From: Puffinus mauretanicus
Taxonomy: Eukaryota > Chordata > Aves > Procellariiformes > Procellariidae
Assembly: GCA_023333565.1 (NCBI GenBank)
Contig: JAJKFH010000102.1
Location: 2,480,001-2,544,000, forward strand
Direction of reading: 5' to 3'
Length of the DNA: 64,000 bases
Positions 14,701 to 26,700 of the stretch are shown piece by piece (positions within the stretch are counted from its first letter, which is position 1; every line of letters begins with the position of its first letter). Both the position numbers and the translations under genes were made by a program. The notes under the pieces are model-generated. The model was not told the DNA's origin and ran no database searches. It saw nothing but the letters and a program-made list of their open reading frames with translations.

Positions 14701-17700
14701 GCTGAGAGCCCTTCTAATGCACAATTTAACATAATCTAGTTTGATTTGCTTATTATTCTTTGGAAAAAAAAAGAGATTAATACTTTTGTAGGGTACTGTG
14801 ATTCTTGGTTTTGAAGTAGAGCAACTTTGCCTTCGTCTTGATATTCTTTATGACAGACTTTTTTAAAAAAAGATTTACATACAAGAGAGAGTTTCTTACC
14901 CTGCTTGATGGTTAAGGAGCATTGAATATCTGGTAACTTAAGACTTTCTTTGAGTTATGGATATCTGTGTTTAACTACAGAGACTACTTAATGGGATGCC
15001 ACGTGATATTCTCCAAATTCTTACTTACCTTAACTGATCATAGCTGTTAGGACCACTCTTCATTGACCTGGTTCTTGCTGTGTTAAGCACTGCAGAAGCA
15101 CAGAACAAAAAGGATGGTAGTCTGCATTTCTGTCTTCTAGCATCTTTAGCAATGACCCCATAGCTGTCCTTGCCTGGCACCGAGTGGTTTGAGCACCTGG
15201 CCAGGACAGTTTCCCTGTTGCTCTCCTCTTTTTGCTTTGACCCAAAATACTTTTGTGCCATGATCTGCAGCTTTTGTTCTTTTATAAATAGCCTTCATAG
15301 TATTCATATACCATCCGTACCATTTAACTACTAAACACGTAAAAACTAATATCCTTGAAGCTCTTTGTATGATCTCTATGCTCAGTTTTATGCTATAGGC
15401 ACCATTTGGTTTGATGCCAGTGAGTTTACCCATATGTTTTTCCTGCCTCTTGCTTTTGTGCACAGGCCTTGAAATGTCTATCTTTTCTTTCAATTGTTTC
15501 AAAATGCAACTGCCTGGAAAGTGGGGAGTGACATGGGAGAAAACTAGTAATAGAATTTGGGGTTTATAAAAAATAAGTAAATAAAAATTAAGCAGTTTGA
15601 AAAAATACTGGTGCTTGCTTCAGATTCTCTCTGATATAAATTGGGCAGCTGCATAGTCCCTAGGGGCTGCCACTTTAATTCCAGCAGGAAATGCGACTTG
15701 ATGACTTGTATCAAGACAGGAAGATCAGAGCTTCAGCTAACGGCAACAGCCGCAGCAGGAGCCTTCTGCAGCTGTTTTTAAGTAAGAAGTGATGGTGTGA
15801 CATGGATGTGTACACTCAACTAAAATAATCCAGAAAAGCTCCCGCTGTTCAGCATTTCTTTGGGTGAAACTCATTCCTCACTGCTCTGTTATTGCATTTT
15901 TGCTATTTTTCTAATGTGATGGCATAAAAAGTTTCAATGACTTTATCATATTTCTCATTGGGAGACGTTTTGTATGCTGCTATTGTCTCTTGAAAAACAC
16001 TTTAATTGCTTTTTCTTCTAACATGTTTGTTTGTTTTTTTTTTCAACATGGACAAAGGTGCCAGAAAGTGAGAAGGAACAAAAACAATATCTCTGCTCTT
16101 GCCTATGCCCCATGAGATGTTTTTTTTTCTTATACCCCAGGAGATTGGTCCGTCACTGTAGCCGAAAACTATCTAATTGACTTCTGTGGCACCACAGACG
16201 GCATTTGCTTCCTTAGGAACCTCAATTATTTTTTTCTTGTTATTTCTTCCCTTAATGCATTGGAATTTTTTTTCCCAAGTGGATCATCTGTTTTGCGTCC
16301 ACCTTAAGTTCTTTCTGGATCTGTAAACTAACCTTGGAGTTTTGACTTGTAGTTTGCACCTGGTTTGTTCTAATATGAAGGGCAAAGGAGTCCAGGAAGG
16401 CTGGACATTCTTCAAGAAGGCAATCTTAAATGTGCAGGAGCAGGCCATCCCCATGTAATAAAAGACGAGACGGCAGGGAGGAAGACCAGCCTGGCTGAAC
16501 AGAGAGCTTTGGCTGGAACTCAGAAAAAAAAGAGTTTATGACCTTTGGAAGAAGAGGCAGCCAATTCAAGAGGGCTACAAGGATGTCACGAGGTTATGCA
16601 GGGAGAAAATTAGAAGGGCCAAAGCCCAACTAGAACTTAAGCTGGCTACTGCCATGAAAGACAATTAAAAGTGTTTCTATAAATAGATTAGCAACAAAAG
16701 GAGGGCTAAGGAGAATCTCCATCCTTTATTGGATGCAGGGGGAAACATAGTGACAAAGGATGAGGAAAAGGCTGAGGTACTTAATGCCTTCTTTGCCTCA
16801 GTCTTTAATAGAAAGACCAGCTGTTCTCTAGGTACCCAGCCCCCTGAGCTGGAAGACAGGGGCGAGGAGCAGAATGAAGCCCCCATAATCCAAGGGGAAA
16901 TGGTTAGCGACCTGCTACACCACCTAGACACACACAAGTCTATGGGGCCGGATGAGATCCACCCAAGGGTACTGAGGGAGCTGGCGGAAGTGCTCACCAA
17001 GCCACTTTCCATCATTCATCAGCAGTCCTGGCTAACCGGAGAGGTCCCTGTTGACTGGAGGTTAGCAACTGTGACGCCCATCTACGAGAAGAGCTGGAAG
17101 AAGGATCCAAGGAACTACAAGCCTGTCAGTCTGACGTCAGTGCCGGGGAAGGTTACAGAGCAGATCATCTTGAGTGCCATCACGTGGCACACACAGGACA
17201 ACCAGGTGATCAGGCCCAGTCAGCATGGGTTTATGAAAGGCAGGTCCTGCTTGATTAACCTGATTTCTTTTTATGAGAAGGTGACCCGCTTAGTGGATGA
17301 GGGAAAGGCTGTGAATATTGTCTACCTAGACTTTAATAAAGCCTTTGACACCGATTTCCACAGCATTCTCCTGAAGAAACTGGCTACTTATGGCTTGGAC
17401 AGGTGTACTCTGCTGGGTAAAAAACTGGCTGGATGGCCAGGCTCAAAGAATTGTGGTGAATGGAGTTAAACCCAGCTGGTGGCCAGTCACAAGTGGTGTT
17501 CCCCAGGGCTCAGTACTGGGGCCAGTTCTGTTTAATATCTTTATCAATGATCTGGACAAGGGGATCGAGTAAGTTTGCAGATGACACCAAGTTGGGCGGG
17601 AATATTGATCTGCGTGAGGGTAGGTAGGTTCTGCAGAGGGATCTGGACAGGCTGGATCGATGAGCCAAGGCCATTTTTATGAGGTTCAACAAGGCCAAGT

Positions 17701-20700
17701 GCCAGGTCCTGCACTTGGGTCACAACAACCCCAGGCAACGCTACAGGCTCGGGGAAGAGTGGCTGAAAAGCTGCCTGTCGGAAAAGGACCTGGGGATATT
17801 GGTCAACAGCTGGCTGAATATGAGCCAGCAGTGTGCCCAGGTGGCCAAGGAGGCCAGTAGCATCCTGGCCTGTATCAGAAACAGTGTGGCCAGCAGGAGC
17901 AGGGAAGTGATCGTCCCCCTGTACGCGGCACTGGTGAGGCTGCACCTCGAATACTGTATTCAGTTTTGGGCCCCTCACTACAAGAAGGACATTGAGGTGC
18001 TGGAGCGTGTCCAGAGAAGGGCAACAAAGCTGGTGAAGGGCCTGGAGCACAAGTCTTATGAGGAGCAGCTGAGGGAACTGGGGTTGTTTAGACTGGAGAA
18101 AAGGAGGCTCAGGGGAGACCTTATTGCTCTCTACAACTACCTGAAAGGAGGTTGTAGCAAGGTGGGTGTCAGTCTCTTCTCCCAAATAACAAGGGATAGG
18201 ACAAGAGTAAATGTCCTCAAGTTGCACGAGGGGAGGTTTAGATTGGATATTAGGAAAAATTTCTTCACCAAAAGGGTTGTCAAACATTGGAACAGCTGCC
18301 CAGGGAAGTGGTTGAGTCACCATCCCTGGAGGTATTTAAAAGACGTGTAGATGTGGTGCTTAGGGACATGGTTTAGTGGTGGACTTGGAGTTAGGTTAAC
18401 AGTTGGACTCGATGATCTTAAAGGTCTTTTCCAACCTAACAATTCTATGATTCTATGAATATGGATAATAAGAGGATATTCCTTAACTCCTCTTCCCTCC
18501 CCCGCAATTGTCTTAATTATTTCTTTTATACCCTTAATGACGGCATTGAGAAATACTCCCAGTATGGCATCTAAAGAGCTATATTTCCTATTTGTTGAAT
18601 TGCCAATCAAGAATACTGCCTTTTTTCTGCTTATTTTCTAATGCTTGTTCTGTAATCACTTATTTGAGCTTTCATCAGAAAGAGATAAAGCATAATCTGA
18701 AATCTTCTAACCCATAGGGGCAGAATGCCCATTTCTGAGGACTGTGTTTAATAGCTCTGAGTATTTCGCTTCTTCCTTCTGCTTTGTCACTTTTGTCCAT
18801 CCTCGTCCTTCATTCTGTGTGGACTGCGTCTTTACCAGGCTACTTTGGGGGTTAGCCCAGGTCTCATGTTTTGCTAGAAGTGCCTTCAATAAAACACTTA
18901 ACATCTTGAAACTGCCCTTCTGCACATGACTACGTGAGCTGTGTCCTTTAAGAACCGCTGTATGTTGGTCTGGTCTAGGGGATAAAGTGGCAGGTCAACT
19001 GGAATAGCTGGCAAACCAATGTCAAGTTTTAAGTCTCATGGATACTGTGGTGAACCGGACTGCAGGAATAGCTAAGCCAAGGTACTAAGACAATCTCAAT
19101 TAATTCAACACCAGTCTGTGCCATAACATCTGGGGCAGCCTGCCTAAGCTCAGTCGCAGCAGACCTGGGGACCACCACCTCTCAGAAAGAATTTTAACAG
19201 CCGGCTCTTGCAGTTGTGCCAGTGACCTTGATTATTACAACTGTTTCAATGGCCCAGCCACAAAGCACCTCACTAACTCAGAATCATATTCATGAATGCC
19301 AAGTGAATATCAACAAGATCAGCATTATTTACAGTCTGACTTTTAACAAGTGCTGCCTTGCATACATCATGGAGATTGGTGGATGGCCTCTGGAATCGAC
19401 CTGGTATCATCGGCGCAGGAGTTACCATGAGGGGACAAGGGAGATGAAGTGGCTACATTGCTCATCTTGAATCTAATATTAATATTTATTATAATAATAG
19501 CCAAGCCATGCAAGGTGAGCCTTTTAAAGGGTAAAAAGTGAAAATGAGGCAGCTGGCAGGTGTTGGGAAAGGAAGGATGAGATTACAGCAGTAAAATAAC
19601 ACGGTCATTCAGAGATTAATGAGCAGCACAGTGGAATAAAATTATAGAGTTCAAGTATAAATAAAGCTAAGTAAATGTCTTTGATTCTCAGATGGATAAA
19701 ATGAATCTTTAAAGAAGAGTTTGAAGAAAAGTTGGTATGGTAGCACATTCTGGAAATACTATTCCATAGGTGTGGTGGAGAATAAGGAATGAAAATGGTG
19801 GAAGAAAAAGAGACCATGAAAGCTGTGCTGTTATTGTCAGGGCAGATGGATGAGAGACAAATAGAAGGAAGAAGACAAAGAGTGATGGAGAGAGAGGGAC
19901 AGGATGTGGAAGTTCTCTCCACGTGAAACCTTTGCCCTCACTTTTGAGACTTGCATTTCAAGAAAGTAGTGCTCCAAACCACCAGTGCAGGATTTTTGCT
20001 CCAGAACGGTTGGTTTTGCAGGCCACCTCCCAGCACCTCAGCCAGGCTCAGAAACCGATCTTTAGTCCAAGGGTGAATATTGGAGAAGTTCTGAAATTAT
20101 TTTCTTTTAGTCTTTTAGCCCCAGTGAGCTTGATGAACAGCTGGGGCAGCTGCTGGCCAGCTGCTAAGCCTCTACAATGATTTGGTGTGTCATGTCAGTC
20201 TCTGTTCTAAGTCACCTATACTTTTAATTTTTCTCTCATTTCACCTTCCATCCTTCATCAGTTTCTGACTCAACCAGAGTAGTACTTTAAGCTTTAGAGA
20301 AAAGAAGAGGAAAACCCTGTTCTGAAATGAATCCCAAAAGGGGACTTCTTTAGGACCCGTTTATTTATCTGTAAAAACTTCGGTTTATCCATTGTTCCCA
20401 GAAACTTGTAATATGTGGGGCTGGTTCTAAGTAATGAATTTGACAAGCTTGTTTCCTTCAAGGCAACCCCACGCTAGGTATTTTTTGCCTCAGAAGAGAC
20501 TCTCTTCTCCTACATTAAGCATATTTTTCTATGAGCAGCAAGGCACATAAGGGCTTGTTTCGTATGGATTTGTGCCATAATACAGGCATGTGTCCTATTT
20601 CCCCATCATCATCAAGACAATAACTCTAGCTTCTTCCCCACAGTGCTCATCATCACTGTAATACCCTAAGGTCCTCTCTACAGCCCCTAAACAATCGGAA

Positions 20701-23700
20701 GAGCTTATGGCGCAGCAATACTGTTGTGTTTCCTTATGGCTATGAATTGGGAGCATGCTTTCTGTTGATGGGCACTAGGAATGAACAATGCAGCATTAAG
20801 TTGGCTTCACTTGTTCTTCAAGGATCCAGGAATGAATAGTAAGTAATGATCCTCTTCCAGTCTGAATGCAGGGCACAGTGAGCCTCATTCCTGTGTGCTC
20901 TTTCAGAATATAGGAGATGTATTTGGGTCTTTGGTAAGTTAATTGGCTCCAACTCCCAAGGGTTGATCTGCTTCTCTTCAGAAAGAGCATCAAATAACAG
21001 TAGTAGAAAGAAAGAAGCATGTGGATGAAAATTGGCAAGCATGAATTGAAGACTAGTTAGATACAGGTGAAGGTAATTGATGGGAAAAGTGAAATGCCAT
21101 CAAGACCAGCCAAAGCCCTTGCTGTCTTACCAGGTCTGTTCACAAGGTCAAAGTTGGCCTCTAGGTACGTTCCTTTATTCTGGACCATCCAGAAGGCTGT
21201 GATCATACCTCCTGAGGCAGAGACTGCTGTGGCTTGGTCTTCATTTCATCATGTCCGGAGTGGCTTGTTGTTGGACATACACTGAGTGGTTGGTTGTAAA
21301 GGTCACACAGAATAAGACACAAAACAAGGTGGGAAAAAACCCCTTGCCTTAAGAGTTGAAGTGTGCAGATGGAGGCAGCGTGTGCAAGACCAGAGCATGC
21401 AGCAGCGGTTCTCACACTTCATTGTGTCTGCAGGGCCATCAAGATCCCTCCCTTAAGGACTGCACGTCTTTTTCAGGTCAGATCAGTATGCACTGGTTAT
21501 AGACCCAGCGTGCATGAACCAATGTCTCCCTTAGCAGAACCCTTCAGAGCAGCCTGCATCTTACCAGGCCTCTCACCCCACACCAGCGTTACCCAAATCC
21601 CCCCCACATTGATGGACAGAGTTGGCTTCCCCCAAGGTATTTGTTTGCCTCTTGAGCACCCAGATCCTTCTCTCTCCCTTTTTGTTGTATCTAACAACCT
21701 GTAACTAGTTCTTAGGTTAGTTAATAAACAGTTCTAACACTGGTTCTTTTTGTTTTCCTTTTTGATCCTTCAGGAGATTGCCTTTTGTTATTCAAAGCCA
21801 AAGGTACTTGACACAGAAGCAATGCAGAAGCCCCCAGGCTTCTGTCTTGGCTGTGGGATTGTTATGCCTATACGTGATTCCCATCCTCAGTGTCTGATAA
21901 GCCTTGAGGAAGAACTGGGCAGAGAAGAATGCAGCACTCTGAATTCCTGAGGGGTGCTGGGAGGTACCCATCCATGCTGGGACTGGAGAAGTTTCACCTG
22001 CTGATCAGGGCCTTTCAGGATCAGCATTTCACCCCACCTAGGGACCCTCCTGCCTTTGCCAGACTTCTTTTACAAGGCTGCCGAAAATCTGGCCTCCTGC
22101 CTGTGGGGGGGAAAAGGTACCTCCCTTTGTTAAGTTGTGCTCAGAAACGTCCAGATCAGATGGTTTAGTTTTGAGGCCCAGAAACTGCTCCTCGAGCTCT
22201 AAAACTGACCTCGGGAACTGCTGTGTCTCAGATTTATTACCTCGGGAGCATGTGCACTGAGGAGAACCTAGGTTCTTTGCTTTTTCTTTGCAAAAGCTCC
22301 AAAAAGTGACATAATTTACTGATACCATTAAGTCTGTCAGTGTCATCAAGCCTGCTGCCTGCTTATGTGCCTGTAAAGTCTCCAGTTTGGCATGAGTATA
22401 GCTTAATCTTCTCTTGGTGATCTTATGCTTCACTAGACCAGCTGTGCCCTGTGGATCAGTGCGTTCGTCCTTCAGCTGGCTCTCTTGCTTTGCACCTGTC
22501 TTGTGTACCGGTATCACCAACCTCAGTACTGATGGTTGTGACACCTCATCACCATTACCTTCCTGTCCTTCGGCACCAGCCTACACTCCAGTGCCTTCAG
22601 TGGACAACCTGGTGTTGGCTCTGAGACTCAGGACCTCTCTTCTGCCTCCTGCCGTTCTGCCTTTGCCAGTGACGTCTGTTACTTGTTATCTGATTTTGAG
22701 CCTGGCAGAAAACTCTGCCCTTCAGTGTCTCGGCAGATTCTTACCACTTTGTCTGAGCGTACTGTCAGGGAAAAATCCATGTTACCAGTCTAGCTGCCAT
22801 GATAGATCTCGTTGGATAGGGAAGCGTTGGGCTCTGGCTCTCCTCAGCTCTCTGACCCTATTCACTAGCATGCCAGGAAATTCATTGCTTAATGAAAGCC
22901 ATTTTCCCTGGCCCTTCCCCAGCCAAGACCAATGTTGTCACATGGTAAGAGGTGACATAGACTTAGACATCTCCCTTGTATCCTCCCGCAGTATCACATG
23001 CCAGTTTGACACCAAACTTTCTCCAGGCATGATACAGAGACATTTTCAGTTCTGTCATTAATTTATCTTAGGTGCTTGGGGTGAGATAACTTCTTTCCTT
23101 GGTCCTTTCCACCTCGGGCATAATGTGTGATGGCATCAGCACTGATACCACCCTTTTCTAGTACCAGGGAGGCTCTGCCTCCCTTTCTGAGGAAAGCCTC
23201 AGTAACTGATACTGCCTCTTTCTGGGGCTCCCTCGGCTCAACAGGTTGATTCCTCAAGGCAGGAAAAGAGCGGCTCACGCTGCTGGGGACATGTGTCTTG
23301 TCTCCTCTATGACTGATGGACTGTCCAGTGCAACCCCTGATAAAGAAGCAGAAACCACTTATTGCTTGTTGGACACTGAAGTCGTCTTCCCATTCAGACA
23401 GGCAGGATATCTGACAGTCTTACCAGGAGTTTTCTAGAGGTTCCTATATATTTCCAGATGCACAGTATTTTACAATTTCAGCCATAATCTCAAGGAACTG
23501 AGGTCTGTATTTTTGGGTAAGAAGAGAAAAAGTAGCTGCAATATCGTCTGTCTTCCTCCATGCTGGAGCTGTGGTGCATGTTTCAACACAGTGGTAAGTA
23601 GGAAAATGCATGTTAGTGGCTGATTACAGAGCTGGTTTCCTCTTGGAGTTTAAACCTTGCCTTGCTGCTCTCATGGGTTGTACATCACACTGAAGGCAAC

Positions 23701-26700
23701 TGATTTGTTATTGCACCCTTTGACTAACAGTTTCAGGGTAGTCTCTTAAAGGTAAAATTGAATAAACGGTGAAGTACAGAGTATCTGTGGGATTAGTATG
23801 TTGGCAAAGCTGGGCAGGTGTGTTTAAACACACCTTTGGTGTGAACATGGTCATCCTGAGTCAAACCCAACAATGTCCATGGAAAATAGCATAATCACAC
23901 TTAATTGCATTTATGCACTTACAGTTAAGGAAAAAGACATTTTTTTAAAGTGTCTCAAATCGTCTCTTTTTTGTATTTATTCTAGGTAAATAATCCTTTC
24001 TGTTCATCTATTGCTACCTTAATTCATGTTTTTGCAAATATATATAGCGATACTGTTTGCTCACCACAGTTTCAGGATCTTTTAGCAGAATTATTTTTCC
24101 CCCTTTTTAATCCAGTTATCCAACCCATTGATTTGTCATTATCAGTTTTCACTCAAATTGCAGCATCAGTAGTGGAGGAGGGGGTTCCTGCTTCTCTGTC
24201 CATACCACTACCCCCTTCACTTCATGGAGACTGTGCAGAGACTCACTGACTTTGAGGGAAAGGTTGAGCTGGCATTGAAAAAACAAACTGGTAGCCATCA
24301 CGTTTTAAGTTTTATTTTAATCTCATTAATATTCTCTGAATCTGTCTGGGCAGCGTACGCATCCTCCTGCTCATCCCCTTTGCCCCCAGGACTTTCTCTT
24401 CCTTTGGTACCATATGCCTTCAGCTGTTGTTTGGGATGTTTCTGGCTGCTCTGGTTTTATTGCTGCTCGTATTCTGATTTCTTCTTTTCCCTAATCAAAC
24501 AACAAAAACATGCAAGCAGCCCTTGCTCCTACCTAAAAAACAAATGCAGGCCCCCGCACCCAGTGTGCATCTAGTTAACCATATGTGTCTTCCTCATCCT
24601 CCAAGTACTGCATAATCCACCAGGCTTGGCAAATCCAACCCCTCTTTCCTCCAATGCTTCACATCTTCACACCAATTGCTTTCTTTCTCTGGCTTACTTG
24701 GCCAAATAGGCTGCTGGTCTCTTGAGACAGGGAGATGGATGCTGGGCATCTGCTCGCTTCTTCCTGGTATTGTGGTGGGCAGGGAGAGGGGGAGCAACAG
24801 AGAGGCAGATAAGGGCAGTGAGGAGCAGCTGGGCATAGGTGGAAGAAGGGCCATCAGCGCCTTCAGATTGCGTTTCCTTCACCAAAAATCACTTTCACCT
24901 TCTCACACAGAAGGAGAAGCGACAACGTGCCTCTTTGTTGCCTCCCTGTACCTTGAGGTGTTAGAGGGAGGACAACCACACGAAACACTTGTGGCCCCTC
25001 CTGCTGATCCTGGGGATGGTGACGAAAATAGAGCAGCCCTGGCTCACAGAAGGGTGCTGGGAGCTCCTGCAAGCAGGGAGACGGAAAATGACAGGACAGT
25101 TCAAAGTAACAGGTATGTGTGATTTCTCCTGCCGGTGCTGCCTTTCTCTCACACAGCCCAATTAACAGGGGTCACAGAGCACTGATTAGCTGCCTTGGCG
25201 TTTTGTGAACATAAAGCAGTGAAAAATCCAGGGTGAATGGGGGAGAAAAGATCAAATAGACACTTATCTCAGCACTCCTGCCCGTCCCAGGCATTTGCCA
25301 GCCTAAGGGAAGAGCCTTTTCAGAACAGGCCAACGTGGGACTGTGCTATATCTGCACTGATATCTCTGCTGCTTTTCTGCCTTCTCTCAGCAAAATAACA
25401 AACAAGTCACTCCCAGCGGCTGTCTCATGCGTAGGGTGGTTGCTAGATAAAAGCAGAATCACAGGAGAAGTGTGGACCATAGGCAGCTGGGGAAGATCAG
25501 AGCATGCCCTTTTGCCACACTGGCGTGTGAGATGAGTTCAGTTCCTACAGCTGGCGTCTCCTTTTGGAGGGGTGGACTAGCTGCCTCCCGTTCCTCATGT
25601 GAGGGAAAAGGGGTGGAGGGCAGCACATATCAGCTCACAGCTTGTAAAAGGGCATCTCCATCTAATTCAAGATTTGGTGAGCGTTGTCTAGTAGTGCTAA
25701 AGAGCCCAAGCTGGAAACTTCCTTGGTTGCTCAGTTTTTCTGCCGTGGCTGGGGGGAGAAGTCTGCATGAGCGGACCTGGAACCTCCCTGCAGGGTGGGC
25801 AGCTGTGGTGACCTTGTGGCTTCCCCTTCTTCCTTTGTGCTCCCCTTTTTTGGGGGTAGCAAAGCAACGCTCCGACTTCAGCTGTCATACCCAGGTTAAG
25901 TGGCTGCACTTGCTTCTGTCAAGCCAGCACATGCTCCTGTGGTGTGATCCCTTATTAGACTAGACAGCCCACATCAGCTCTCCATTCTCTCTGCCTCCCT
26001 GGAGACACTGCCTCGCTCCATAGCTGTTCCTATTCTGCTTCTCTGTGGGATACAGCATATCTGCCAGCTCCCCTTCCAGCTTCCCCAGTTTTTATTGTAT
26101 GGAAGATTGCGCGAGGTAAGATGGAGGAAGACAAGGAGCAGCAGTGAAGTATTCTTAGCTGCTGACAACCTTGGTTTTTCTTAGCTGATTTTTTTCCCTC
26201 GCCTAAATAGGAACAGTTCAGGGGTTCAGCTGGGAAGGCAGTGGATTCCCTGGCATCCAACTGTGTAAATTAGATTTCCTTAGCAAGATCGAGCAGCCTT
26301 CTGCTGGAGAACCTCCTGTTCTAACTTTGTATTATCATGTTGGAGGAAAGGTCCGGAACCCTGATGTCTTCTCTAAGCATCTCTTCAGCATATTCTTGGA
26401 GGTGGTCTCAGTGCCGCATTTGAGCTCTGGAAGCAAGTTACAGGGTGGACAGGTGAGGGGTGGAAAATAGGAATTGCTAGGGTGCTGAATTTACTCTGCT
26501 GTCCTCTACTTGTGTGGAAAACTTGGGAGTATCTTTCATGGATGTGGAAAACTCTGATCACTCATGTTTCAGACTGCCAAATCCAGGAGTTAGACCAGAC
26601 TACTTCAGTGAAGAGCTGCCGCTACTTAATATTTGATAACCAGCTATTTTTTTGTCCTTACGGTTTGAAACAAAACCATGATTGTAATGTAGAAAGTTCA

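Larger units (their letters stand above)
16378..18458 (+). mobile_element. CR1 LINE (non-LTR retrotransposon), 5'-truncated, inactive
   Basis: The 3' part of ORF2 and the whole 3' end of a chicken-repeat-1 element lie in the same orientation as CECR2, inside its intron 2. The start is taken where the CR1-like text (ggagtccaggaaggctggac) begins. The end is the diagnostic ATTCTATGATTCTATG octamer repeat without a poly(A) tail. The reverse transcriptase is broken by several stops and shifts. AATATG flanks both ends (16372-16377 and 18458-18463), which may be a short target duplication or chance. Confidence 0.95.

Noticed and set aside
17544..18323. 259-codon antisense open frame inside the CR1 element
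   Set aside because: It is a shadow of the CR1 reverse transcriptase coding strand.
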